From Ruminiclostridium herbifermentans (lineage in GTDB: Bacteria > Bacillota > Clostridia > Acetivibrionales > DSM-1351): DNA of 64,000 nucleotides. Positions 8,923 to 17,932 of this stretch are shown in pieces. The position numbers and the translations under genes were made by a program. The DNA is taken from contig NZ_CP061336.1 in NCBI RefSeq assembly GCF_005473905.2, forward strand, positions 682,001 to 746,000, read 5' to 3'. Under the pieces are notes generated by a model, which worked only from the letters and a program-made list of their open reading frames with translations, ran no database searches and was not told the DNA's origin. Position 1 is the stretch's first letter. Every line of letters begins with the position of its first letter.

Positions 8923-9222
8923 TATATAGTACCTCCTTCTTGTCCAATAACTAATTATACATTTGGAGTAGGTTCATTACAAGGCAATCGCGAAAAAGTG
9001 TTATTAAACATTAGCTTTTGTACCGATAAATAAATTGAATGACTAAAGTCAATTTTGTTTCAAGCCTTCGTGAAGATTTTTATCGTCTTTTCAGGTCAAT
9101 TAAGCTTTACTATAATTAAGCTTTATATGAAATATAATTTTTCTGCAATTAGAAATTGAATCTAGACGTTATAAATGCGGAGTTAAAAATTTAGTCTGAT
9201 ATAATTATAAGATGGAGGATAT
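8923..9222. other. Divergent promoter region
   Basis: This 300-bp region separates the minus-strand polysaccharide operon from the coiled-coil gene. A 12-bp direct repeat AATTAAGCTTTA occurs at 9098-9109 and 9114-9125, with TATAAT-like DNA between the copies. No convincing -35/-10 pair could be fixed for either side. Confidence 0.4.
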
Positions 9223-9852
9223 ATGAGGAATATATTTAAAAGAAGAAAAAATGTACAAGAACTAGATATTAAAGTTTTGTTTAAGAATGATATATCTATC
9301 CTTATTTTAGACGAAAGATGGAATGGCTTATTTAAAAATATTGTTAAGCCACCAAAAATAATTGACTGTGAGAACAAAATAAAGGAGCTGTTAAAGGAAC
9401 AATCCAAATTAACAGCGGAGGCTAAAGAAATTGCTATCAAAAAGAAAGAGTATATGGATGGAATTATAAAGCTTACAACAGAGGCTTTTGATAAAAATAA
9501 TGAAGAAGCAAGATTAAAAATGCAGGAATATGAGAAATTAATTATATCAATTAATAAGAGAACTAAGGAAATAGAGGAGCGACACTTTGAATTGCCTAAA
9601 GAAATAAGACAGGCAAATTTAGAACTTTTAGAGCAAACTATAAAAGTAGTATATTTTTCCATAAGAGAGAATCAACAAAAGGTTGCGGCTTTAGATAAAG
9701 AAATTGCTGCGACAAGAGAGCATTTAAAGAAGCTAATTGATGAAAGAGGGCTATTAGCTCAAGATGACACCGATACATACTCTTATTTCCATGATTTATT
9801 GGGTAAAGACGAGTTGCAAAAATTAGATGAAATATATTTTAATAATAAGTAG
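9223..9852 (+). CDS. Coiled-coil cytoplasmic protein, function unknown
   Basis: The protein has 209 residues, is highly charged, and has no signal peptide or membrane segment. An N-terminal globular piece (residues ~1-45, VKVLFKNDISILILDERWN-like core) is followed by two long helices with heptad patterns (~46-130 and ~140-190). A short acidic tail DTYSYFHDLLGKDELQKLDE ends it. I recognise no catalytic motif and no named family. GGAGGATAT places the Shine-Dalgarno site 6-7 nt before the ATG. The minus-strand frame opposite it (9183-9662) is a composition shadow. The shape suggests a scaffold or a partner in a complex; this is inference. Confidence 0.7.
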   Translation: MRNIFKRRKNVQELDIKVLFKNDISILILDERWNGLFKNIVKPPKIIDCENKIKELLKEQSKLTAEAKEIAIKKKEYMDGIIKLTTEAFDKNNEEARLKMQEYEKLIISINKRTKEIEERHFELPKEIRQANLELLEQTIKVVYFSIRENQQKVAALDKEIAATREHLKKLIDERGLLAQDDTDTYSYFHDLLGKDELQKLDEIYFNNK

Positions 9853-10089
9853 AGTTCAGAGGTTCTACGCAAAATTTAACTAAATGTTTATGCTTAAAGT
9901 GGGCATGGGAGATTAGCAGTTCAAAAATAAAGTTTGTGCTAACAAGGTGGTATTTTTGCAGTACCATTAACCACAAGTGTTTTTTTATAGGGGTAGTATT
10001 TATAATATGAAGGATTAATTTAGACAATCTGAGATTCTCTATGAATTCTTAACCAAATTATTATATCTAAAGTAGGTATGGAGGTAAGT

Positions 10090-11661
10090 ATGAAAGCAGT
10101 AACAGGAATTGAGATGGGCGCAATTGACAAGTATTCTATTGAGCAAATGGGTATTCCGGGAATTGTATTAATGGAAAATGCAGCTTTAAAAATTGTTAAG
10201 CATATTGAATTGTATGTTGAGCAAAACCATCTGGAAATTCCAAAGATTTTGATAGTTGCTGGAAAGGGAAATAATGCAGGGGATGCTTTTGCTGTAGCAA
10301 GACACTTAATTATATCTGGCAAAAAAGTAAAGACCTACTGCTTATTTGATAATAAATATATAGTTGGAGATGCAAGGATTAATTTTGATATATTGCAAAA
10401 ACTTGATGGTGATATAGCGTTTCTAAATGATAGTTCAGAATTGGATGAATTTATTATTGATATAAAAAATTTTGATATTGTTTTAGATGGTATATTTGGA
10501 ACAGGGTTTAGGGGTCAAATTAATGGTCATATCGCAAAAGTTATAGAAATTATAAACCATAATGCTAGCTATATAATGTCAATTGATATAGCTTCAGGTA
10601 TCGAGGCTGCTACAGGTAAAATAGCAAATACCTGTATTATGGCTAATAAAACCGTTACATTTGAACTTCCTAAAATAGGACAGCTTATTTATCCTGGGAA
10701 ACACAATTCAGGACAGCTAGAAATAGAAAGCATTGGTATGCCAAGTAAGTCTATTCAAAGCATAGACATAAATACTAATCTTACAGATATAGATTTTATA
10801 AATTCTGTTATTCCTATTAGAAAAGAAGAATTTAACAAGGGTAATTGCGGAAAGGTTCTAATTGTTACTGGTTCATTAGGTATGGCAGGCTCAGGCTGTA
10901 TAGCAGCAAAAGCCAGCCTTCGGACAGGAACTGGTTTGGTTTATATAGCGGCTCCTTCTAGCCTTTTAAATATATATCAAAGTGTTGTGCCAGAGGCTGT
11001 TGCAATAGGGTTAAAAGACAGCAATGGTATAATGGAAGAAGAGGCTGTGGATGTTATACTTGATATGTTAAAAAAATGTAATGCAACTGCTATTGGACCA
11101 GGCATTTCAACTCACAAAAGTATATATAATATAGTAAGAAGTATTGCAGAAAATGCAAAAATCCCGTTGGTATTAGATGCCGATGCGCTTAATGTAATTG
11201 CTGAAGATACGAGTATTTTTAATAAATTTCAAAAGGATGTAGTTATAACACCTCATCCTGGAGAAATGTCAAGGCTCACAGGACTTGAAATCAAATACAT
11301 TCAAGAAAACAGAATAGAAGTGGCAAAAAAATATGCTGGTCTTTGGGGAGTTACAGTAGTACTCAAAGGTGCTAGAACAATAATTGCAGATAAAAATGAA
11401 GAGGTATTTATTAATCCAACAGGAAATTCGGGGATGGCAACTGCTGGCAGCGGAGATGCATTATCAGGTATTATAGCTTCGTTAATTGGTCAGGGTGTCA
11501 GTCCATTTGAAGCAGCAATTGCTGGAACGTATATTCATGGTTTGGCTGGAGATATTGGGGCTCAACAAAAAGGCTTATACGGACTAAATGCTCTGGATAT
11601 AGTAGAGAATATTCCTTATGCTATTATTAATGTAACCGACAGGAATAAAACGCAGGCTTAG
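10090..11661 (+). CDS. nnrD: Bifunctional NAD(P)H-hydrate epimerase / ADP-dependent dehydratase
   Basis: The protein has 523 residues and two domains. Residues ~1-215 are the YjeF_N epimerase (MENAA near the N-terminus, VAGKGNNAGDAFAVARHL, DGIFGTGFRG). Residues ~225-520 are the ribokinase-like dehydratase (AIGPGIS, VLDADALN, VITPHPGEMSRLTG, GNSGMATAGSGDALSG with the catalytic Asp). Together they repair damaged NAD(P)H: the epimerase interconverts R- and S-hydrates and the dehydratase restores NAD(P)H using ADP. GGAGG lies 5 nt before the ATG at 10090. An in-frame ATG at 10078 overlaps that site and is unlikely. It is followed at distance by alr and ndoAI-ndoA, a neighbourhood common in Firmicutes. 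Confidence 0.93.
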   Translation: MKAVTGIEMGAIDKYSIEQMGIPGIVLMENAALKIVKHIELYVEQNHLEIPKILIVAGKGNNAGDAFAVARHLIISGKKVKTYCLFDNKYIVGDARINFDILQKLDGDIAFLNDSSELDEFIIDIKNFDIVLDGIFGTGFRGQINGHIAKVIEIINHNASYIMSIDIASGIEAATGKIANTCIMANKTVTFELPKIGQLIYPGKHNSGQLEIESIGMPSKSIQSIDINTNLTDIDFINSVIPIRKEEFNKGNCGKVLIVTGSLGMAGSGCIAAKASLRTGTGLVYIAAPSSLLNIYQSVVPEAVAIGLKDSNGIMEEEAVDVILDMLKKCNATAIGPGISTHKSIYNIVRSIAENAKIPLVLDADALNVIAEDTSIFNKFQKDVVITPHPGEMSRLTGLEIKYIQENRIEVAKKYAGLWGVTVVLKGARTIIADKNEEVFINPTGNSGMATAGSGDALSGIIASLIGQGVSPFEAAIAGTYIHGLAGDIGAQQKGLYGLNALDIVENIPYAIINVTDRNKTQA

Positions 11662-12139
11662 CATTTGAATATGTTTCTTATAGCCTTGCAGATAAGTTGT
11701 GGTAGCATTATCAGATGAGAAGAAGATAATGTCATATGAATATGTAAGTTTACTACAACAAGCAATTGGTAATATTTAACATAACTTAACTTTTCAGTCG
11801 GTTTGTTTTGGGGTTGTACATTAGGAGGCTTTAGACTTAAACCTAAACTATCGTCCAATATCATAGGATATTTAGCTGATAGTAATTGACTCAAGATAGA
11901 CGAATTAGATTAAAAAAGTTTAAATTATAAAAATAATGATACTATATTTTATAATAATTATGTTTTCAATAATTATAATATGGATATACTAAAGATGTAT
12001 AATTTATATATAATTATTCAGTAATCTCAGAATATTGCAAATTTAGTTAAAAATGTAGATTGTAAATGTGATTATTATTAAATATGGGGTTGTACTTCCG
12101 AAAGTAACATAGAGATAAAATTTTGGGGGAAAATAAGTA
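11662..12139. other. 478-bp gap without a recognised gene
   Basis: The gap is very AT-rich. One stretch (11823-11889) could encode GGFRLKPKLSSNIIGY on the plus strand but lacks a start and ends quickly; it may be gene debris. A minus-strand frame at 11658-11894 has no Shine-Dalgarno site. No terminator or promoter stands out. Confidence 0.4.
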
Positions 12140-13309
12140 ATGGAATATAAACTAAACAGAGCATGGGCTGAGATTAACTTAGATAATATTGCTCATAATA
12201 TACGTGAGATTAGAAGAATAACACACAAAAATGCTGAGATAATGGGGGTTGTCAAGGCAGACGCATATGGGCATGGAGTAATGGAGGTGACAAGGACACT
12301 TTTAGCAAATGGTGCTCAAAGGCTGGCTGTTTCAATGTTAGATGAGGCAATACAGCTTCGTAGAAATGGAATAGAGGCACCAATACTTATTTTGGGTTAT
12401 ACAGACCCAATTAGGGCAAATGAAATTATTGAAAATGATGTAACACAGACTGTTTATAGTCGTGAACTAGCGCAGGCTCTTTCAAGTGAAGCAGTAAGGC
12501 AGGGTAAGAAGGTTAAAATTCATATAAAAATTGATACAGGCATGTCAAGGATGGGATTTTTACCAGGCTATAGTGCTGTTAAGAATGTAGTTGAGATAAG
12601 CCAAATGCCTAATATAATTATTGAAGGTCTTTTTACACATTTTGCTACTGCTGACGAGAAAAACAGAGAGTTTACATTGATGCAGTTTGAACGATTTATG
12701 AGTATTTGCAGTGAACTTCAGAGAATCGGAATACATATCCCAGTAAAGCATTGTGCAAATAGTGCAGGAATTATTGAATATCCTGAAATGCATTTGGATA
12801 TGGTCCGTCCAGGTATTATACTTTATGGTATGTACCCTTCTGAAGAAGTAGATAAGTCAAAAATACACTTAAAGCCTGCAATGACTCTCAAAGCAAATGT
12901 AATATTAGTTAAGGAAGTTGAAAAAAATACTTCTATAAGCTATGGAAGAATATTTACTACACAAAGAACCTCTAAAATTGCTACCATTCCAATTGGATAT
13001 GCTGATGGATATACTAGAATGTTAAGCAACAAAGGTAAGGTTCTAATTAGAGAACAATTTGCACCTGTAGTAGGAAGAATATGCATGGATCAGTGCATGA
13101 TTGATGTTACTGATATAGAAGGCAATGTCGAAGTTGGTGATGAGGTCGTACTAATAGGTGCTCAAGGTGACAATGTGATAACTGTTGAAGATGTAGCTGG
13201 TTCAATTGGAATGATTAATTATGAATTTGTTTCTGTTGTAGGAAAGAGAATACCAAGAGCATTTATTCATAATGGTAAAATATCGAAAATTCTGAACTAT
13301 TTGATATAG
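12140..13309 (+). CDS. alr: Alanine racemase
   Basis: The protein has 389 residues, the usual length. The PLP lysine is in VVKADAYGHG (residues ~35-44) near the N-terminus of the TIM barrel. IDTGMSRMGF and KHCANSAGII follow, and the C-terminal beta domain carries SYGRIF, IPIGYADGY and RICMDQCMIDVT, with the second-subunit Tyr region conserved. It interconverts L- and D-alanine for peptidoglycan. GGGGGAAAATAAGTA precedes the ATG with a slightly long spacing. It lies directly before ndoAI-ndoA, an order also known in Bacillus. A 138-bp gap with its own promoter suggests the toxin-antitoxin pair can be transcribed separately. Confidence 0.95.
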   Translation: MEYKLNRAWAEINLDNIAHNIREIRRITHKNAEIMGVVKADAYGHGVMEVTRTLLANGAQRLAVSMLDEAIQLRRNGIEAPILILGYTDPIRANEIIENDVTQTVYSRELAQALSSEAVRQGKKVKIHIKIDTGMSRMGFLPGYSAVKNVVEISQMPNIIIEGLFTHFATADEKNREFTLMQFERFMSICSELQRIGIHIPVKHCANSAGIIEYPEMHLDMVRPGIILYGMYPSEEVDKSKIHLKPAMTLKANVILVKEVEKNTSISYGRIFTTQRTSKIATIPIGYADGYTRMLSNKGKVLIREQFAPVVGRICMDQCMIDVTDIEGNVEVGDEVVLIGAQGDNVITVEDVAGSIGMINYEFVSVVGKRIPRAFIHNGKISKILNYLI

Positions 13310-13343
13310 GCGAATTACAGGGACTGAGTAACATAAACTTAAT

Positions 13344-13373
13344 TTGACCTCATATTTAGTGAGGTATTATAAT
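13344..13373 (+). promoter_or_regulatory. Sigma-A promoter of ndoAI-ndoA with embedded palindrome
   Basis: TTGACC (13344-13349) and TATAAT (13368-13373) are separated by 18 bp. ACCTCA (13347-13352) and TGAGGT (13360-13365) form a perfect dyad inside the spacer, placed where an antitoxin repressor would block RNA polymerase. Confidence 0.65.
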
Positions 13374-13377
13374 ATTT

Positions 13378-13395
13378 ATATACATCTACGTATAT
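13378..13395. promoter_or_regulatory. Second palindrome in the ndoAI leader
   Basis: ATATAC (13378-13383) and GTATAT (13390-13395) form a second dyad just after the -10. The leader also contains TACAT (13381-13385), the U-ACAU cleavage target of Bacillus EndoA. Confidence 0.4.
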
Positions 13396-13461
13396 TTATC
13401 TATGGGGATATGATGAATATAGTATATATAAAAGGGTTTTTTTAGAGTGGGGGTTACAAAA

Positions 13462-13746
13462 TTGTCTCAGTATAAAAAGATTATAATTAGTATTCCAGAC
13501 AATTTGCTTGAAGAGTTGGATATTATGGTATCTAATGAGAAAACTAATAGAAGTATGCTTGTTAGAGAAGCTATGACTCTTTATATTAAGGAAAAACACA
13601 AGCTTGAATTGCGGAATAAAATGAAAATAGGCTATGAAGAAATGGCTGAAATAAATCTTGAGCTTGCCGAGTTATGTTTTGAAGCTGATGAGGAACAGCA
13701 ACGCAAATATGAGGAGAGGCTTCAGAAGATGGAGGAAACGTGGTAA
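13462..13746 (+). CDS. ndoAI: Ribbon-helix-helix antitoxin (MazE/NdoAI type)
   Basis: The protein has 94 residues. The N-terminal ~45 residues ([17 protein letters not shown], then [14 protein letters not shown]) form a ribbon-helix-helix DNA-binding fold. The acidic C-terminal half, rich in Glu and Leu, is the part that in NdoAI binds and inhibits the toxin. The TTG at 13462 gives MSQYKKI and sits 8 nt after GGGGG. A GTG at 13447 overlaps that site. The last seven bases overlap ndoA, so translation is coupled. The two palindromes at the promoter fit autorepression by the antitoxin or the complex. Confidence 0.88.
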   Translation: MSQYKKIIISIPDNLLEELDIMVSNEKTNRSMLVREAMTLYIKEKHKLELRNKMKIGYEEMAEINLELAELCFEADEEQQRKYEERLQKMEETW

Positions 13747-14087
13747 TAAAAAGAGGAGATATTTATTATGCAGATCTGAGTCCAGTGATTGGCTCAGAAC
13801 AGGGCGGTGTAAGACCTGTTTTAGTTGTCCAAAATGATGTAGGGAATAAATATAGCCCTACTGTAATTGCTGCTGCAATTACTTCTCAAATTAATAAAGC
13901 AAAATTACCCACTCATATAGAAATTGGTGCTTTGGAGTATGGTCTTGCCAAGGATTCTGTTATTTTGTTAGAACAGATTCGGACTATTGATAAACGCCGT
14001 CTTAGAGAGAAAATTGGACATTTGGATGAAGAACTAATGGAGAAGGTTAACAATGCGTTAGAAATTAGCTTTGGGCTATATGAATAA
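13740..14087 (+). CDS. ndoA: mRNA interferase toxin NdoA (EndoA/MazF family)
   Basis: The protein has 115 residues and is near-identical in length to Bacillus EndoA. The family core is complete: [21 protein letters not shown] at the start, [26 protein letters not shown] and [13 protein letters not shown]. The catalytic Arg and Thr/Ser positions (GGVRPVLV and AAITSQ) are present, so it looks active. Bacillus EndoA cuts mRNA at U-ACAU. The start is GTG overlapping the antitoxin stop, with GGAGG inside the end of ndoAI. As a chromosomal type II pair beside alr it probably acts as a stress interferase; the site preference here is untested. Confidence 0.93.
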   Translation: MVIKRGDIYYADLSPVIGSEQGGVRPVLVVQNDVGNKYSPTVIAAAITSQINKAKLPTHIEIGALEYGLAKDSVILLEQIRTIDKRRLREKIGHLDEELMEKVNNALEISFGLYE

Positions 14088-14107
14088 ATTTTTTTGTAGG
14101 AGGAGTT

Positions 14108-14668
14108 ATGAAGACACTAATGAAAAAGATACAGAAAAATCCAATTATGGTAGCAGCAGTTTTATTTTGTGCAATATCGTTAGTACAGTTTGCACCAGTT
14201 GTTAAGGCAGAAACAGGCAGTGACACCACAATTTATGATAGTACTTACATAGATAAAATGGAAATTGAGATAAAAAGCTTAATTCAAACATCAAAGGACG
14301 AATTAAAAAAACAAATTAATGCTATTAATACAAATTCTGAACTTGAAAAGAAGTTGGCAGAAACACAAAATGAATTGACAAAATTGAAGGAAAGTATGGT
14401 TTTCAAGATTATTAAACTTCCTGCTGGCAAAACATTAATAGGAGATGCAAGTACAGAGATTATTGTCAGAAACAAAAATAAAGTTACTGCTTATGTTTCT
14501 GCCACAGCTACAGGAGGAATTTCAAATTTAATTTCTGGAACTGATATACCAAATGGTGCAATTATACCTGATAATCAGCTTCTTTTGATTCCTAAGGCTG
14601 ATGGAAGAGGAATAACTGCCAAAGCTGATGCTGATATTATGATAAAAGGAACTTATACAATAAGATAA
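14108..14668 (+). CDS. Exported coiled-coil protein, function unknown
   Basis: The protein has 186 residues. A signal peptide (basic MKTLMKKIQK, then hydrophobic VAAVLFCAISLVQFAPVV, predicted cut near VKA-ET) is followed by a charged coiled coil (residues ~50-95). A compact beta-rich C-terminal domain carries IKLPAGKTLIGDASTEIIVRN and GTDIPNGAIIPDNQLLLIP. The C-terminal part recalls small surface-exposed domains seen in sporulating clostridia, but I cannot name it. AGGAGGAG precedes the ATG. It follows ndoA by 20 nt and may be read through from that promoter. A terminator separates it from the next gene. Confidence 0.7.
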   Translation: MKTLMKKIQKNPIMVAAVLFCAISLVQFAPVVKAETGSDTTIYDSTYIDKMEIEIKSLIQTSKDELKKQINAINTNSELEKKLAETQNELTKLKESMVFKIIKLPAGKTLIGDASTEIIVRNKNKVTAYVSATATGGISNLISGTDIPNGAIIPDNQLLLIPKADGRGITAKADADIMIKGTYTIR

Positions 14669-14723
14669 GCATTTCAATTATAAATTGTGTAAAACAGTTG
14701 CTTTCTAAAGAAATATTAAGAAA

Positions 14724-14763
14724 AAGAAGCTAAATGACGATAGTATATTTGAGCTTCTTTTTT
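14724..14763 (+). terminator. Rho-independent terminator
   Basis: AAGAAGCT (14724-14731) pairs with AGCTTCTT (14752-14759), followed by Ts to 14763. It closes the ndoAI-ndoA-exported protein unit. Confidence 0.8.
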
Positions 14764-14806
14764 CTATAATTTTGCAATTTTAATACTAAGATAAAGGAAA
14801 AATATA

Positions 14807-16678
14807 ATGAATAAACAATCACTTCCTAAAAGTAAGCGTAAAAAAAGAATAGATTTGCTTATAAGGCTTTCCATAGTTATGGTTATTGCTATTGCAATAT
14901 TCATTTTTGCTATAAAACCAATGGTCAATAAAGATGCATATTTTAACGTTAATTATGACACTTTTGACAATTTAGGCAATGTTATAGGTGATAACAATTA
15001 TAATATTGCTGTAATTGGTGATGGACTAGATGGAATTAGTGCTGCCATTGGTGCAGCAAGAGTGGGAGCTAAAACAGTATTGATTTGCCCAGAAAAGGGT
15101 TTAGGAGATGAAATTAGAAAAAACTATAATGTGAACTGGGCAAATGATATTACTCCTAATGGCATTAATGTTAGTGCAGATATATTTAAAGAAATAAGAC
15201 ATAATGCAGAAGAAGGCTATAATATTGAAAAATTTATTGAAGCTATAAAAAAGATGGTTTCTGATGAAAAAAATATTACAGTATTATATGAAGCAAAATT
15301 GACAAATGCGGTTTATGAAAATGGCAATGTACTAAGTGCTGATTTCAAAGTGGGTCAGGAATATAAAACAATTAAAGCAGAGAGATTTATTGATGCTACA
15401 ACAGACGGCGAATTGTTAAAGAAATGTAATGTGCCATATAGTACTGGTTACGGTGATATTGGAAAAGAAAGCTTATATCCCCCAGTAACCTTGAGTTTTA
15501 TAGTGTCAGGAGTTGACTATGCAGCACTTGAGGAAACGATAAATAAGCAGGGAGTATATATTAATAGAATTCTTGAAAGCTATAAAACTAGCGATAAAAA
15601 TATTTCAATAGCTGGATTAAATATATCGGATCAGGGAGACTCAAGGGTTATTGTTCAAAGTGTTACTGTAAAAAATGTTAATTTATCAGATGCTAAGGAA
15701 CTTGAGGAGGCATACTTAAAAGCTTCTAAGGAATGCACTAATCTATATGAGTTTTTAAAACTAAATTTTGAAGAATTTAAAAATTCTAGTGATATGAAGA
15801 TTGCTAATGAATTTTATAAGCCGTCAGCATATCATTTTAAGGGTATTTATTCTCTTACTCTAACAGATGTATTAATTGGTAAACGATTCAGCGATAGAAT
15901 CAGTGCAGCATCTAGGCCTGTTACATTGACATTAGAGGATGGTAATGGATATATACTTTGCAATCCAAAAACCTTTTATATTCCCCTGCGCTCACTTATT
16001 CCTGTAGGCTTGAATAATGTGTTGATGACAGGAGATAAGGCATCCTATTCACCATTAGTTCAGATGGCAGTAAATTCAAATTCAAGTCTTTCTGGCATGG
16101 GATTCTCAGCAGGAGTTGTTGCTGCGTATAGTATATCAAAAAATATGGGGATTTCTCAAATTGGCGAAGAACAGAACATGGATGTCCAATTAGAAATAGA
16201 GAGAACCTTGAGAAAACTTGGCGTTTATATGTCAGATGTAAAAGAGGAATTTACTAGCTTGACAGATAACTGGAGTTTTCCGTATATCGAGAAGCTTAAT
16301 AATTTAGGACTATTAAGTGCCGGAATAACAAATGATTTTAGGCTTGAAAAAGATACAAAGAGCGAGGACCTTGCATATATTATTCTAAATGGAGTACCTA
16401 GAGTTTCAGAAAGCGTATATAATTATGATTTTGATGTTAAAGTAAGACAGTATATAACCAGCGAGCCATTAACTAAGGAGCTATTTGCTAAGATTTTATT
16501 AGACTTAAATGGACATGGGGACTTAAACAGCAATTATTATCAAGAGGCATGCAAACAAGGTTTGATAGATGAAACTTTACAGCAGAAGCTTAAGAGTAAA
16601 GATGTATTGCAGTTCCCAGAGGTTTATTATGCAGCAGCACAGTATATAGAAAAGAAAACTGGTAAAACAATTAGATGA
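14807..16678 (+). CDS. Membrane-anchored FAD-dependent oxidoreductase with SLH-like C-terminus
   Basis: The protein has 623 residues. A basic N-terminus (KSKRKKR) and one transmembrane helix (residues ~20-40) anchor it with the bulk outside. Residues ~63-450 are an FAD-dependent oxidoreductase domain (PF12831-like). It has the dinucleotide motif GDGLDGISAAIGAARVGAK, an ATTDGELLKKC block, and a late FAD-contact region reading LMTGDKASYSPLVQMAVNS. Residues ~475-620 contain weak SLH-like repeats (SFPYIEKLNNLGLLSAGI, then FRLEKDTKSEDLAYIIL). An extracytoplasmic flavoprotein that could bind the pyruvylated cell-wall polymer is therefore plausible; the substrate is unknown. AAAGGA lies ~9 nt before the ATG. 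It is transcribed alone. Confidence 0.72.
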   Translation: MNKQSLPKSKRKKRIDLLIRLSIVMVIAIAIFIFAIKPMVNKDAYFNVNYDTFDNLGNVIGDNNYNIAVIGDGLDGISAAIGAARVGAKTVLICPEKGLGDEIRKNYNVNWANDITPNGINVSADIFKEIRHNAEEGYNIEKFIEAIKKMVSDEKNITVLYEAKLTNAVYENGNVLSADFKVGQEYKTIKAERFIDATTDGELLKKCNVPYSTGYGDIGKESLYPPVTLSFIVSGVDYAALEETINKQGVYINRILESYKTSDKNISIAGLNISDQGDSRVIVQSVTVKNVNLSDAKELEEAYLKASKECTNLYEFLKLNFEEFKNSSDMKIANEFYKPSAYHFKGIYSLTLTDVLIGKRFSDRISAASRPVTLTLEDGNGYILCNPKTFYIPLRSLIPVGLNNVLMTGDKASYSPLVQMAVNSNSSLSGMGFSAGVVAAYSISKNMGISQIGEEQNMDVQLEIERTLRKLGVYMSDVKEEFTSLTDNWSFPYIEKLNNLGLLSAGITNDFRLEKDTKSEDLAYIILNGVPRVSESVYNYDFDVKVRQYITSEPLTKELFAKILLDLNGHGDLNSNYYQEACKQGLIDETLQQKLKSKDVLQFPEVYYAAAQYIEKKTGKTIR

Positions 16679-17188
16679 GTTGAACTTGCTAAATGAGATT
16701 TAATATATTTTAGTTGCTTCACATATGAATTATATTGGTACAGGTGGGTTTTGTGTAAATACGTTTATAAATATTAAAACCCAAATCACTTGATAATTAA
16801 TTATTTAAAAAGCACAAATTTGTCATGGTCGGATTTTATCCGTTATATATTCATTGATGAATTTGTGTTTTTTGATGTGCTCATATAACTTTAATACTTG
16901 ATTCATTTGATTTTTTGAATATACTTTAGTAACTCCTTCTAGAGCATAATAGTGTAAAATTTTTAGTCCGCACCCCTGCCTCGATTTTTTTTATCCACTA
17001 TGTTAACATAACGTGTAATGAAATGTTTTCAACTATGAGTCTATATCTAACATATAATTTTAACAAAGACAAACTGGAGTACTTCTAAATGGATATCAGA
17101 AGAATATATGGATTGGTTATAATTCTAGGGGGTATTTTCTAATATGATTGAAAATGCAACCGTCCTTTGTAATTTAAATTGAGATAAG
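16679..17188. other. Convergent 510-bp gap
   Basis: The gap lies between the FAD oxidoreductase (plus) and tagA (minus). Apart from the terminator at 16813-16873 I see no gene, repeat or structured RNA. Confidence 0.5.
16813..16873 (+). terminator. Rho-independent terminator after the FAD oxidoreductase
   Basis: CACAAATT (16813-16820) pairs with AATTTGTG (16860-16867), followed by six Ts. The loop itself contains GGATTTTATCC. Confidence 0.7.
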
Positions 17189-17932
17189 CTACTTTATTTT
17201 TATCAAGCCAATTCTTATTCCGATAATATGCAAAATGAATTTTGGTAGTTTCAACATTCTTTTATAACGCCAAGGCTCTTTGTACAGTCTATATAACCAC
17301 TCTAGGCCGTGATTTCTAAAAAAGTCTGGAGCAAGTTTAACATTGCCAGCCAAAATATCCAGTGTACCGCCAACGCCTAAGCAAGCTTTAACAGTTAACT
17401 TGTCTTTGTTTTCATGAATCCACATTTCTTGTTTTGGAGCACCTAAGCATACAAAAAGAACTTCGGCACCAGAGTTGTTAATTTCTTCGATTATTTTCTG
17501 ATTATCTTCTTCTGTGAAATATCCATTATGGGTTCCCACGACTTCAGCATGTGGGTAGTCGCAAATAATATTTGCATGAGCCTTTTCAGCTATTCCTGGT
17601 TTACCGCCAAAGAGGAAAAATTTTATTGGCTTTTTCGCAGAGGCTTCAAGAAGGTTTTTGGCCAAATCAACACCTGAAACCTTTTGCCTAACTGCTTTAC
17701 CTAGAATTTTTGAAGCTAAAACGACACCAGCTCCATCAGCAACGAGCATATCGGCATCATTTAATACTTGAAACATTTTTTTATCTTTTATACCATCCAT
17801 CATTATTTCAGCATTGGGTGTATATATTGCATGGTTTTTATCAGAAGAGATAAAATAGTATATCTTTTTAACAGCCTGCTCCATAGTAAGATCATCTATA
17901 TTAATTCCTGCAATATTTACTAATTTACGCAT
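17189..17932 (-). CDS. tagA: WecG/TagA/CpsF family glycosyltransferase
   Basis: The protein has 247 residues. Family motifs run in order: YTPNAEIMMDG, VADGAGVVLASKILG (with the invariant Asp), FLFGGKPGIAEKA, HNGYF, LFVCLGAPKQEMW, GVGGTLDILAG and NHGLEWLYRLYKEPWRYKRM. TagA enzymes add N-acetylmannosamine (or a related sugar) to undecaprenyl-PP-GlcNAc, the linkage-unit step of wall teichoic acid or secondary cell-wall polymer. The protein is a peripheral membrane GT26. GGAGGATAT places the start at 17932; an upstream in-frame ATG overlaps that site. With CsaB (57931) it indicates a pyruvylated secondary cell-wall polymer. Confidence 0.92.
   Translation of the reverse strand: MRKLVNIAGINIDDLTMEQAVKKIYYFISSDKNHAIYTPNAEIMMDGIKDKKMFQVLNDADMLVADGAGVVLASKILGKAVRQKVSGVDLAKNLLEASAKKPIKFFLFGGKPGIAEKAHANIICDYPHAEVVGTHNGYFTEEDNQKIIEEINNSGAEVLFVCLGAPKQEMWIHENKDKLTVKACLGVGGTLDILAGNVKLAPDFFRNHGLEWLYRLYKEPWRYKRMLKLPKFILHIIGIRIGLIKIK

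Noticed and set aside
9861-9893. AGAGGTTCTACG followed by AACTAA, resembling a PreQ1-I riboswitch
   Set aside because: The pairing segment (CACCCTCT) that makes the pseudoknot is absent, and the downstream gene (nnrD) is not a queuosine gene.
9898-9914. A further GGGCATGGGAG near the nnrD leader
   Set aside because: It matches the bridged-site word, but no start codon follows and nnrD has a normal close ribosome site.
9940-9990. AACAAGGTGGTA with a later T-run, resembling a T-box core
   Set aside because: No specifier stem, antiterminator partner or aminoacyl/amino-acid gene follows; only short weak pairing is possible.
11658-11894. 78-codon minus frame and plus-strand debris after nnrD
   Set aside because: No ribosome site and no similarity recognised; treated as intergenic.
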